From positions 1 to 64,000 of the forward strand of contig NZ_JAHGVE010000004.1 in the NCBI RefSeq assembly GCF_018835585.1: DNA of 64,000 nt, in the 5' to 3' direction. Below, one piece after another: positions 52,507-61,452 of this stretch. The stretch comes from Pelorhabdus rhamnosifermentans. GTDB lineage: Bacteria > Bacillota > Negativicutes > UMGS1260. Below the pieces are notes generated by a model. It did not search any database, was not told the origin of the DNA, and worked only from the letters and a program-made list of their open reading frames with translations. Within the stretch, counting starts at the first letter, position 1. The number at the start of each line of letters is the position of its first letter. The position numbers and the translations under genes were made by a program.

Positions 52507-53652
52507 ATGAAAATTAAAGAAATTAAGATTTATCGCGTCAAACCGAGATGGATTTTTATAAAAATTTCGACGGATGAAGGAGTAGAAGGTTGGGGTGAAA
52601 TGATATCTGGCACCAAGACAGAAACAGTTGTGGCTGGTGCTGAAGAAATGGGACAATATCTTATTGGAAAAAATCCTTTTGCTATTGAAAGCTTATGGCA
52701 GGAATTGTATAAGACGTTTTTTAGAGGTGGGCCGATCAATACTACTGTTGTATCTGGTATTGAGATGGCACTTTGGGATATCAAAGGCAAGTTCTGCAAT
52801 ATGCCTATCTATGAGTTGCTAGGTGGACGAGCGAGAGACAGAATAAAAGTATACTCATGGATCGGTGGCGACCGCCCAGACGATGTTGTAAAAGAAGCAT
52901 TGGATAGAAAAAATAGAGGCTTTGATGCTGTAAAAATGAACGCAACTGAGGAACTGCATTATATTGATTCTTATGCAAAAATCCAAGCTGTGGTAGATCG
53001 TGTAGCATCTATTCGGGATGCACTTGGTGAGGACTTTGGTATAGGCGTAGATTTTCATGGAAGAGTCCATAAGCCAATGGCAAAGGTATTAGCAAAAGCC
53101 TTAGATTCGTATAAGCTGATGTTTCTAGAAGAAGTTGTTTTACCAGAGAATGAAGAGGCTTTTGAGGAAGTTGCTAAACATACTTCTACGCCCTTGGCTA
53201 CAGGTGAAAGGCTTTGTACTCGTTGGCAATATAAAAATATATTTAAGCAAGGGGTTATCGATATTATTCAACCTGATGTAGCTTTGGCTGGTGGTATTTT
53301 AGAGACGCGAAAAATCATTGCAACAGCAGAAAGCTTTGATATGGCAGCAGCTCCCCATGCTCCATATGGTCCGATTGCTTTAGCTGCTACGTTACAGATT
53401 GATGCATGTTCACCAAATGTTTTTATTCAGGAACAAAGCTTAGGAATACATTATAATAAAGGGTTTGATTTATTGGATTTTGTAAAAAATAAAGAGATAT
53501 TTCAATATCAAAATGGCTTTGTTAATTTACCAGATAAACCAGGATTAGGACTCGAAATTGATGAAGAGTTGGTAAAAAAGGTTTCGGAGGAAGGACTTGT
53601 TTGGAAAAATCCTAAATGGAAGAATTATGATGGAACACAAGCCGAATGGTAA
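52507..53652 (+). CDS. enolase-superfamily dehydratase, D-galactonate dehydratase-like
   Basis: 381 residues from the ATG at 52507 (GGAGAG eight bases upstream). Mandelate-racemase/DgoD type: MKIKEIKIYRVKPRW start, the capping domain, then metal-binding Asp in GIGVDFHGR, Glu in FLEEVVLPEN and Glu in TGERLCTRW, and the general-base His in APHAPYGPIA. DgoD removes water from D-galactonate. Together with the aldolase it would make a keto-deoxy acid route; no keto-deoxy-gluconate kinase gene is present, which fits phosphorylation by the PTS at uptake. Confidence 0.9.
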   Translation: MKIKEIKIYRVKPRWIFIKISTDEGVEGWGEMISGTKTETVVAGAEEMGQYLIGKNPFAIESLWQELYKTFFRGGPINTTVVSGIEMALWDIKGKFCNMPIYELLGGRARDRIKVYSWIGGDRPDDVVKEALDRKNRGFDAVKMNATEELHYIDSYAKIQAVVDRVASIRDALGEDFGIGVDFHGRVHKPMAKVLAKALDSYKLMFLEEVVLPENEEAFEEVAKHTSTPLATGERLCTRWQYKNIFKQGVIDIIQPDVALAGGILETRKIIATAESFDMAAAPHAPYGPIALAATLQIDACSPNVFIQEQSLGIHYNKGFDLLDFVKNKEIFQYQNGFVNLPDKPGLGLEIDEELVKKVSEEGLVWKNPKWKNYDGTQAEW

Positions 53653-53682
53653 TATACATGAAATCAAGTATATTTAATGTGA

Positions 53683-53725
53683 GAAGGGATGCTCATGCAT
53701 TTATGTGTGAGTATTCCTTCTTTTT
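53683..53725 (+). terminator. intrinsic terminator
   Basis: GAAGGGATGCTCA pairs with TGAGTATTCCTTC, followed by T5. Ends the operon. Confidence 0.88.
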
Positions 53726-53983
53726 GCTATGCATGTGGTTCCAAAAATTTTGCTTAAAATTTAGTCGAGATGACCGTATCACTGATTATGGAAAAAACGG
53801 AAGTAATTGATAAGGATAGTCTATATTCGCGCTTCACGACCGTTTTGTTAAATTAGACTGCCTAATTGTTAAGACTTGCTAATGTTTATTGACTGGGTAT
53901 GTAGATTTACGCTACTCTCTAAGAGAAGTGTTTTGATAATCTTTGGCGGATATCACTTGTTGTTTCTGGTAAGTGAAAAAAAT
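53726..53983. other. intergenic, promoter for the chemoreceptor leader
   Basis: No gene. TTGACT at about 53890 followed by TACGCT-like sequence is a possible promoter for the riboswitch transcript. Confidence 0.4.
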
Positions 53984-54117
53984 ATTTAGCAAACTTACTG
54001 AAAAGTAAGGGCGCAAAGCTATGGGTCTAAGGATTAATTATCAATCTATGATTGCCAGGCTGCCCTTGTACAAGGTATTAAACTCGGGCTTTTGTTCGGG
54101 TTTTTATTGTTTCATTT
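53984..54117 (+). promoter_or_regulatory. c-di-GMP-I riboswitch (GEMM)
   Basis: Aptamer 53984-54066: GCAAAC, GAAAAGTAAGGGCGCAAAGC, ATGGGTCTAA, GATTGCCAGGCTGC. A terminator follows (ACTCGGGC with GTTCGGGT, then T5, about 54092-54117). Controls the chemoreceptor gene at 54175. Confidence 0.92.
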
Positions 54118-54174
54118 CCAGCTAATAAATCTAACATCACACTTCTTAGAACTTCTAAAGGGGGCAATAAATCA

Positions 54175-56124
54175 ATGAAAAAAAATATTATTATATTACT
54201 TATGCTCGTGAGTAGTATTCCCTTACTTATCTCCACTTTTATTTCCCATTCACTAGTTTCTAAACCGCTAGAGGCAGATTATCTGGCGATAAATTCCGGA
54301 AAAGTTGACGTTTTTAGAACGGAGGTACAATCGTATGTCAATAAACGCATGGAGATTGTCAAAGCGATTTCCCACACTACTGCCGTCAAGAATTTCGATC
54401 TTCCGGCTTCTAAGCAACTAATCGCTGACGTTCAAACAATATATACCGATATTGGTATGGCTCTTTCTAACGATAAAGGCAACCAAGTTGTAAGAGGCGA
54501 TGACATTAAATTGGGCAAAGTATCTCAACGGGAATTTTATAAAGAAGCCATGAGCGGTACAGACGAGGTTGCTTCTAAATCGATGATAAGCATGACAACA
54601 GGAAAGCCTATCGTAATACTGGCTTCTCCTGTACGATCGGATAACGGAAAAGTTGTTGGGGTGTTACAAGCGACGATTAACCTGGAGGCTTTTAAAGAGG
54701 TTGTTAAAAAATGGTCAGTAAACGGGGTTACAGCATACATACTGGATCAAGATGGCAAAGTCATCGTTTACCCTGATGGCGATGGTTCAACAGAAGTCAA
54801 AGATATGAGCAGCATTCCCTTTGTCCAAAAGGCGATTAGCGGAAAAAGCGGATCAGAAGAGATCGCTGGGGAAAACGGTGTTCGCAAATTAGTAAGTTAT
54901 GTTTATGATCCTCAAACGCGTTGGATTATCTGTATGGAAAAAAACTATGAGGAGTATAATGCCGTCAGTAATAGGATGCTGTTGACCAATTTAATGGTTT
55001 TAGCTGTTACGATGTTAATGGTCATTTTAATCAGTATTGTCGTTGCCAATCGGATGACCAAGCCTATTACTCAATTGGTAACTGCGACAGAAAGCCTAAA
55101 AAGCGGTAATTTAAATATAAATATAAATAACCAAGGGAAAGATGAAATCGGCAAGCTAGCGCAAAATTTTGACGCAATGGTTGGCGGACTTCAAGAACTG
55201 CTTAGGAACGTCATCGTTTCCACTGAAGTAGTTTCGGCAGCTTCCGAAGAACTGACAGCGAGCGCACAGCAATCGGCGGCTACAGCCGAACAAGTGACAA
55301 GTGCAATTGAGGCGATTACAGCAGGCGCTGAAAAACAAGTGAGTTTTGCCAATGCTGCCACAGATCTCGTGACTCAGATTGTTTCCGATATTCAACAAAT
55401 TGTTTCAGATTCTACAACCGTTGCTTCAGTATCGGAAGGGACTGCCAAGTTGGCGACAAATGGCGGAGAATCGATAAACAATGCTGTTGCTCAAATGCGC
55501 AGCATTGAAACGAGTGTCATAGATTCGGCGGCAGTCGTTGCGAATCTGGGAGAAAGGTCCACCGCAATTGGTCAAATTATCGATACCATCTCTGGCATCG
55601 CCAGTCAAACTAATTTGCTGGCCTTGAATGCGGCGATAGAAGCGGCGCGTGCAGGGGAACAGGGACGCGGCTTCGCGGTGGTGGCCGAGGAAGTACGCAA
55701 ACTGGCCGAACAATCGGAGAATGCGACTAAACAAATTGCTCTCTTAATTGGTGAAATACAGACAGATACCGATAAAGCAGTTGCAGCTATGAACAAAGGT
55801 TGTACCGAGGTGAAACTGGGAACCGATATAGTAAGCGAAGCTGGACAGACGTTTAATGAAATTATTACAATGACCAATCAAGTGTCTGAACAAATCAAGG
55901 ATATTTCCGCCGCTATAGAAAATATGTCAATGAATAGTCAAAGAGTTGTGACCGCGATCAGGGATATTGATAGTATGAGCAAAAACAACGCCAACCAGAC
56001 CCTTCAGGTTTCAGCCGCTACCCAAGAACAAGTTGCGTCGGCAGACCAAATAAGTAAGGCTAGTCAAGCATTGGTAGATACGGCTGATGAACTGCAAAAA
56101 GCGGTTAATAAGTTTTCTTTATAA
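54175..56124 (+). CDS. methyl-accepting chemotaxis protein, dCache type
   Basis: 649 residues. N-terminal membrane helix (4-24), an extracytoplasmic double-Cache sensor (about 35-275), a second helix (about 278-300), HAMP, and a signalling domain with the conserved tip IASQTNLLALNAAIEAARAGE and GRGFAVVAEEVRKLAEQS. It signals to CheA/CheW. Ribosome site AAAGGGGGC. The gene is controlled by a c-di-GMP riboswitch, so receptor level is linked to motility state. The ligand is unknown. Confidence 0.94.
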   Translation: MKKNIIILLMLVSSIPLLISTFISHSLVSKPLEADYLAINSGKVDVFRTEVQSYVNKRMEIVKAISHTTAVKNFDLPASKQLIADVQTIYTDIGMALSNDKGNQVVRGDDIKLGKVSQREFYKEAMSGTDEVASKSMISMTTGKPIVILASPVRSDNGKVVGVLQATINLEAFKEVVKKWSVNGVTAYILDQDGKVIVYPDGDGSTEVKDMSSIPFVQKAISGKSGSEEIAGENGVRKLVSYVYDPQTRWIICMEKNYEEYNAVSNRMLLTNLMVLAVTMLMVILISIVVANRMTKPITQLVTATESLKSGNLNININNQGKDEIGKLAQNFDAMVGGLQELLRNVIVSTEVVSAASEELTASAQQSAATAEQVTSAIEAITAGAEKQVSFANAATDLVTQIVSDIQQIVSDSTTVASVSEGTAKLATNGGESINNAVAQMRSIETSVIDSAAVVANLGERSTAIGQIIDTISGIASQTNLLALNAAIEAARAGEQGRGFAVVAEEVRKLAEQSENATKQIALLIGEIQTDTDKAVAAMNKGCTEVKLGTDIVSEAGQTFNEIITMTNQVSEQIKDISAAIENMSMNSQRVVTAIRDIDSMSKNNANQTLQVSAATQEQVASADQISKASQALVDTADELQKAVNKFSL

Positions 56125-56133
56125 TAAGTTCAG

Positions 56134-56268
56134 ATTAGGCAAACTTATTGAAAGATAAGGGCGCAAAGCTATGGGTCTAAAGGTATGAATGCCTATGATT
56201 GCCAGGTTGCCATTTGGTGTTAATGCCAAACGCAAAACCAGCCATAGGGCTGGTTTTGTTTTTTGAAA
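56134..56268 (+). promoter_or_regulatory. c-di-GMP-I riboswitch (GEMM)
   Basis: Aptamer 56134-56213: GCAAAC, GAAAGATAAGGGCGCAAAGC, ATGGGTCTAA, GATTGCCAGGTTGCC. A terminator follows (AAAACCAGCC with GGCTGGTTTT, then GT6, 56235-56268). Very similar to the riboswitch at 53984. Controls the RraA-PilZ fusion. Confidence 0.93.
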
Positions 56269-56320
56269 AAGGTTTTATTAGTAGACCGACAAAAAAATAA
56301 TAGAAATGGAGTGATGTATT

Positions 56321-57310
56321 TTGTCAAATGTAGGATTACGCATTTTTATGCAAATTAATCGGCCGCCCCAAGCGCTAATAGATGGTTTTGCCGGGATACC
56401 TGTAGCCAATATAGCGGACAACATGAACCGCATGTCATGCATGGATGCCAAAATACGCCCAATCAACGACGTCCCCTTACTTGGACCAGCCTTTACTGTT
56501 AGGTCCCGTCCTGGTGATAATCTTATGCTGCATAGAGCACTTGATCTTGCGCAACCTGGCGATATTGTGGTAGTGGATGCCCAAGGTGACTTGACAAACT
56601 CCATTATGGGAGAATTGATGGCTTTGTGGGGGAAGAAGCGGGAGATCGGTGGCTTTATTATTGATGGTGCTATTCGCGATATAGGAGCATTAAAAAAATT
56701 GGGTATTCCTATTTACGCGGCAGGAGTTACTCCGGCTGGGCCTTATAAAGACGGACCTGGCGAAATCAATGTTCCTGTCGCTTGCGGAGGAGTCGTTGTT
56801 CATCCCGGAGATATCTTAGTCGGCGATGAAGACGGTATTGTCGTCATTAATCCGCGTGATGCTGAGAATTTGTTGGAAAAAGCCAAAGCTAAATCCCGAG
56901 CAGAGCTGAAAACAATAGAAAATATTGCAAATCTGGCCTGGGATCGCACATGGGTTGAGCAAGCTCTTGAAGAGCGAGGAGTCGTAGTTGTGAAAGAAAA
57001 TCGAGATTTTCCTCGTGCCGATGTTGATGTGCCGGTGAAAATCTTATTGGGAGAAGAAGACGAGCATTATATAGATGCCATTGCAATGAATATTAGTTTA
57101 GAAGGAATATTGCTGCAAGCCAAGCAGTATTTGGAGCCTAATTCGCTAATCCGGTTGCTTTTGCCTCAGGAGTTAGGATGTATTCATATCACAGCAAGAG
57201 TCATTTGGCAACAGGGCAATAACTTTGGCTGTAATTTTGTGGAGATACCTGAAGATGTTCGAGCGATATTGAATTGTGTTTTATATTACCAATTGCGGTT
57301 AAATCCTTGA
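56321..57310 (+). CDS. RraA-family enzyme fused to a PilZ domain
   Basis: 329 residues from TTG at 56321 (GGAGTGATG upstream). Residues 10-210 are an RraA/HMG-aldolase fold: ARxG-type ends, GDIVVVDAQGDLTNSIMGEL, FIIDGAIRDIGAL (D115, R119, D120, the metal/substrate site) and HPGDILVGDEDGIVVI. Members cleave or decarboxylate 2-keto acids; others only bind RNase E. Residues 225-325 form a PilZ domain with both c-di-GMP motifs: RxxxR at R228-R232 (RDFPR) and NxSxxG at N257-G262 (NISLEG). I know of no described protein with this fusion. It is followed by a BASS transporter gene. Confidence 0.88.
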   Translation: MSNVGLRIFMQINRPPQALIDGFAGIPVANIADNMNRMSCMDAKIRPINDVPLLGPAFTVRSRPGDNLMLHRALDLAQPGDIVVVDAQGDLTNSIMGELMALWGKKREIGGFIIDGAIRDIGALKKLGIPIYAAGVTPAGPYKDGPGEINVPVACGGVVVHPGDILVGDEDGIVVINPRDAENLLEKAKAKSRAELKTIENIANLAWDRTWVEQALEERGVVVVKENRDFPRADVDVPVKILLGEEDEHYIDAIAMNISLEGILLQAKQYLEPNSLIRLLLPQELGCIHITARVIWQQGNNFGCNFVEIPEDVRAILNCVLYYQLRLNP

Positions 57311-57375
57311 GTAAGTATTAAGACAGTTTGTTAAATTAATAATATCGGCAGATGTTTTTTATTGGGAGGTTGATT

Positions 57376-58359
57376 ATGAGAATAGAATGTACTTCGACCA
57401 ACGCTTGGTTGGGGAAAAAAATGTTCTTGTTGGTACTGTCAGCACTGATCATTGGTTTCATACTGAAAGTTCCGGATAGTACATTGGTGCGTGGTCTCCT
57501 TGTTTCATTGTTTGCTTATATGACTTTTGTTACCTCGCTTGGTACAAGTTTGAAGAGCTTTATTCAGGTGATAGGCAAACCGTGGATTCCGTTATTCATT
57601 TTGCTGCTTATTCATATTGTGACGCCGCTAGCTGCTTGGCTATTGGGGAACCTGTTTTACTCAGACGCACCCCAAATGAAACTGGGGTTGTTGGTGGCAG
57701 CCGCAATTCCAGTAGGCGTTACATCGATAATGTGGACAGCCCTTGCTCAGGGCAATATACCCATAGCCCTTGTGGCTGTTACTTTTGATACTCTCATTGT
57801 TCCTGCGCTGCTGCCAGTTTACTTTAATATAATAATGGGTCAGATGGTGGATATCAACTATGTTTCCTTGGTAATACAGCTTCTTTTAATGGTGACTATT
57901 CCGAGCATAGCAGGAATGCTGTTTTATGATTGGACAGGTGGTAAAACAGCTGGTTTTTCGAAGGGCGTGGGAGGGATTACTTCCAAACTGGCTTTGTTCA
58001 TTATTATGCTTTTTAACGGGTCGCTCGTATCACCAGCCATTAGTTGGTCACTAGATACCGTTCAGATGATCATTGTTGCATTGATTATGGTAATTTCCGC
58101 TTACGCTCTCGGATATATAGGTTCCTTATGTATACCTAACAGATCCCGCGATATTACGATGGCGATGGTCTATAGTGTCGGTATGCGTAATGCCAGTTGC
58201 GGACTTGTCATAGCCATTACCTACTTCCCGCCGACGGTAGCTATTCCCATTGCTCTGCTTATGCTGTTCCAGCAGCCAATTGCTGCGGCGATTCCGAATA
58301 TCTTCAGATACTTTGAGGAAGGCAGTGCGAGGAGTCGGCGGGAAACAACCGCTTTATAA
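57376..58359 (+). CDS. BASS-family (bile acid:sodium symporter-like) transporter
   Basis: 327 residues from the ATG at 57376 (GGGAGGTTG upstream; the ATG at 57352 lacks one). About nine to ten membrane helices; conserved family segments GLLVAAAIPVGVTSIMWT and the crossover helix region YSVGMRNASCGLVIA. BASS proteins import organic anions such as keto acids and sterol conjugates. It is 65 bases downstream of the RraA-PilZ gene, and no terminator separates them; a shared transcript and a common organic-acid substrate are likely. Confidence 0.9.
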   Translation: MRIECTSTNAWLGKKMFLLVLSALIIGFILKVPDSTLVRGLLVSLFAYMTFVTSLGTSLKSFIQVIGKPWIPLFILLLIHIVTPLAAWLLGNLFYSDAPQMKLGLLVAAAIPVGVTSIMWTALAQGNIPIALVAVTFDTLIVPALLPVYFNIIMGQMVDINYVSLVIQLLLMVTIPSIAGMLFYDWTGGKTAGFSKGVGGITSKLALFIIMLFNGSLVSPAISWSLDTVQMIIVALIMVISAYALGYIGSLCIPNRSRDITMAMVYSVGMRNASCGLVIAITYFPPTVAIPIALLMLFQQPIAAAIPNIFRYFEEGSARSRRETTAL

Positions 58360-58439
58360 TTGAATAATTCTGTTTCTTTGATAGTTTAAAATGATGATGT
58401 AGAGGTCGGCGGCTCGATCTTGCGTATTTCCTTCTAGGT

Positions 58440-58482
58440 AAATCAAGACTTTGTAATCAATTACAAAGTCTTGATTTTTTTG
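58440..58482 (+). terminator. intrinsic terminator
   Basis: AATCAAGACTTTGTAA pairs with TTACAAAGTCTTGATT, followed by T6. Ends the RraA-PilZ-BASS unit. Confidence 0.92.
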
Positions 58483-58814
58483 CGTAAGCGAATATCACAT
58501 GCTAAGGAACTGAATGAAAAGGTATGCGGTTGGTGGAATCTTTCCGCGAGTATTGAAATTGGAGGGTCCGGACTATCTTCTTTTACCATTCATTGGAACA
58601 TTACATGATTATTAACATAATATGTAACAGGTTAACTAATAGTGGGGAGCCAAATGAAACTTTCTTTGTATAAGACAATGTTAAACTATCTTTATGATTT
58701 TCCAAAATTTCAGAGTGAGCCGATACCGAATGATTGAAATAAAAAATAGGCACACAGATATGCTTGTGATACGCATAGTTACAATCACATAAAATTGTGG
58801 AGGATAACGTGAAT

Positions 58815-59283
58815 ATGAAACTGGAAGATATCCAAGTAAAATTGTCAGAACAATTTAACATCATAAACTCGTTTTTGTTACCCAGGGGAAGGGCAGTATT
58901 ATAATTGAAAAAAAGGAATTCGGTTAAAGAAGGTATGCTATTTTAGAATTACTCAACTTCTTTAAAAGTGGAAAACATTATTCAATATATGCATCAAAAT
59001 ATAAATAATAGAGTGACTATGACTGAATTGTCAGAGCTGGTGCAGTTATCATCTCCTTATTTATCAAGCGTTTTCAGACTACAGGATATTCTGTCATTGA
59101 ACTTTTTAATAAGATGAAAATTGATAAAGCGAAAGAGCTTATTATTGAAGGTAATAAAAGAGTAAAGGAAGATCACAAACACTTGGATTTACTGATGAAT
59201 TTTATTTTAGCAGGATATTTAAAAGAATTGAAGGGATGAGCCCATCAGAATTTTATAGCAAAAATGTCCATGGAATTTAATAT
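58815..59283 (+). pseudogene. AraC-family regulator, several frameshifts
   Basis: An ATG after GGAGG begins MKLEDIQVKLSEQFNI. In shifting frames the parts of an AraC protein follow: LVFVTQGKGSIIIEKKEF (cupin sensor), IIQYMHQNINNRVTMTELSE (first helix-turn-helix), TGYSVIELFNKMKIDKAKEL and GMSPSEFYSKN (second). At least three shifts and internal losses are visible, so the gene is dead. Confidence 0.85.
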
Positions 59284-59649
59284 AATGCATGGTATAAAGC
59301 CAATCCGTAAGTAAAATGAGGACGTTGTTGCTCAGAAAGGACTATGTTGGGTGGGTATTACGTTAGCTTTTGTAAAAATTTATGGCAGTTAACGGGTTTT
59401 CGTTTTTATTAGTATTAGCGGGCGACAAGGGATTTAGGTGCATTTGGAAGGTTAAATTTTAAGTGGACAAGTGTCAGCAAAGTACTTGTTACTGATAAAT
59501 GCAATATGGATTGTATTTTAAGGTGTATAACATAACTGAATACTCCGTTTCGTGAAGTCATCCCTTTGGGAAGTTAACATATCACGTATAATAAATCAAT
59601 GAATAGTATATATTAGGATACCAATAAAGAAGCTCGGGAGGGTTTTTAT
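59284..59649. other. intergenic with transposase scrap
   Basis: Contains a 22-base sequence at 59544-59565 that matches 60469-60490 with two differences; the latter lies in a Tn3-type remnant. No gene. Promoter sequence for 59650 should lie near 59580-59620 (TATAATAAATC). Confidence 0.5.
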
Positions 59650-60237
59650 ATGTCAAGTGATTGGTTGTCTGAGTTTTTGCGTAACAAACATTCAAGTAAT
59701 TTGTTGTGTAACGAAAAAGCAAAAGAATTGTTGTGTAAAGCAAGAAAAATGTTGTGTAACAAAAATTTTTGGGAAGCTTGTCGACAATTAACTTTTAAAA
59801 CCTTAAAAGACAAATTTGATATCAATCAAATTAATGATCTTCTCAAACACATGCCTTATAGTGATGGTGTTTTAACTTGTATAAATGGAATGCCAAGTGG
59901 AATAATTGGAGCAGCTGCTACTATTGAGTGTACTCCGTTTACGCTTAGTGAAATTCTCTGTGCTCCATTTGATCAACCATGGTATTTTAAAGAAGAGTCA
60001 TATTGTCCTCTGGTAGGCGAAGGAGGAACTATTGGTGGTATATATAATGTAGTTGATTGGGATGTCTTTTTTCGTGATACAGCTCAATATTTTGCAGCGG
60101 GAGGGGGATATGAAGGTGGTCTCATTCAAATTACTTGGATGAAAAGTGATGGTTACCCAACGGGACAATATAATGGTGTTGGAGAAGGGCATGGTGCTTG
60201 TTCATTCGGGGGTACTTGTCATTGGAGAAGTAAGTAG
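59650..60237 (+). CDS. unknown cysteine-containing protein
   Basis: 195 residues, with CGGGAGGG before the ATG. No signal peptide. The N-terminal 40 residues hold short repeats of the type LLCNEKAKE / LLCKARKM / LCNKNF, encoded by recurring TTGTGTAA. The C-terminal 100 residues are Gly-rich with paired Cys and His (GGYEGGLIQITW, GHGACSFGGTCHW) and look like a compact beta domain. I do not recognise it. It is bracketed by transposase remnants and ends in a strong terminator, so it may be cargo of a lost element. Confidence 0.65.
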   Translation: MSSDWLSEFLRNKHSSNLLCNEKAKELLCKARKMLCNKNFWEACRQLTFKTLKDKFDINQINDLLKHMPYSDGVLTCINGMPSGIIGAAATIECTPFTLSEILCAPFDQPWYFKEESYCPLVGEGGTIGGIYNVVDWDVFFRDTAQYFAAGGGYEGGLIQITWMKSDGYPTGQYNGVGEGHGACSFGGTCHWRSK

Positions 60238-60312
60238 AACTGAAAAAGGGGCCTATTCGCTTCGCCATTTATCGTGCTTTTTTGAGTCCGTTGATACAAT
60301 CTAACATTGCCT

Positions 60313-60350
60313 GAAATAATCTCCACAAATTTTGTGGAGATTATTTCTTT
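60313..60350. terminator. intrinsic terminator
   Basis: GAAATAATCTCCACAAA pairs perfectly with TTTGTGGAGATTATTTC, then T-rich. Ends the unknown gene. Confidence 0.9.
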
Positions 60351-60441
60351 ATTCTCCGCTTTTTTCCAGTACCAGCGAAGCTGACACCACCCGCAAAGTA
60401 GATGGGGTTATATGGTAATACAGCGCAGTTAAACTTAATTG

Positions 60442-60880
60442 TCAATATCTGGTTAGCGTACGATTTTTTCCGTTTCGTGACGTGATCCCTAGTAAATCAA
60501 GATAATTATGCCGGTCATGAATTTCAATAGCTAAATCATTTAAATCCTGGCTTAAATTCAATAAATAAGCAAGAATAACATATCTTTTATCTTTTTTAAA
60601 CCTACGGAATGAATATGGTTCATATCTAGCTCCCGTTCGGGATAATGAAAGTATAATATGTGGTTTTTCGACATTGCTACCCCTAATATACATTGTTGAC
60701 CCAATAGGAGCATCCATGACAGCTATGCTTCCGCTGGGCTTTATAGACTATTTCGGAAGTTTATCCGTTATATCCAAAATAAAAAATGTAGAACCCCGGC
60801 AGGATACGGCCCGCAAATTTACGGTATCAGCCTTACTCCATTTTTTTATTATATCAGCAGCAAATCAGTGGAAATACAGC
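60442..60880 (-). mobile_element. Tn3-type transposase fragment
   Basis: A minus-strand frame, with one stop near 60750, reads KKDKRYVILAYLLNLSQDL and NDLAIEIHDRHNYLDLL. This resembles the N-terminal/middle part of Tn3-family transposases (kRyalLlaFL.e....L.D.aI.m.D). No DDE residues and no terminal repeats are present. The remnant cannot move. Confidence 0.5.
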
Positions 60881-60910
60881 TAAATTTATTATCATAGATA
60901 CCACAAAAAG

Positions 60911-61042
60911 TTGTTGAAACCACTGGGTAAGCATGATAGTCCTATTTTAGATGAATTGCTTGATAATCGTTATATTATGGTTGCTGATCGAACTTATTTT
61001 CAAGTTGACCGTTCTGATAAATTTTTGGAAGAAAACAAATAG
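60911..61042 (+). mobile_element. IS4-type transposase fragment
   Basis: 43 codons: LKPLGKHDSPILDELLDN, then YIMVADRTYFQVDRSDKF. This is the second catalytic Asp region (VADRAY) of an IS4-family transposase. A matching first-Asp fragment of the same family lies at 30674. Confidence 0.72.
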
Positions 61043-61277
61043 CGGAGTGGGTTTTGATGGCGAGACTCATTATATTGCTAACATACCTCGATCATGATCT
61101 TACTTTGCCCCTAGTGACACGGATGATCCCACTACCCCGTATAGCTGACTTTTGGTGTCGATTATGCACAAGCCATGCGGAACGGCAAGCTTTTGCAGAT
61201 GATAAAGTTGCTTAGTTTAGACAGGGAAAAGATGATTAAATTACCGCTTCCATCATCAGAAACAATGAAAAAAGCTT
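61043..61277. other. decayed region before nrdR
   Basis: A 39-codon frame (AQAMRNGKLLQMIKLLSLD, then PLPSSETMKKALT) ends at 61284 without a start; likely remnant. No intact gene. Confidence 0.3.
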
Positions 61278-61312
61278 TAACCTGAGCTTGTCTTGGGTTA
61301 GATTTTTTTGTC
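61278..61312 (+). terminator. intrinsic terminator
   Basis: TAACCTGAGC and TTGGGTTA pair, followed by T7. Its core resembles the arms of the hairpin at 18219-18250. Confidence 0.7.
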
Positions 61313-61452
61313 AAAATAGATTTTTTTTGCAGGAATACTAGATATACCGTATAATTAGATTTATACATACCAGATATAGTATATTCTGTTGAGAGGCCTT
61401 TTTTGAGGTTTGGTTTTTTGCTTAACTTATCATACAATAAGAAGGTGAAAAA

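Noticed and set aside
60674-60883. 69-residue plus-strand ORF
   Set aside because: Antisense to the Tn3-type remnant, with no ribosome site.
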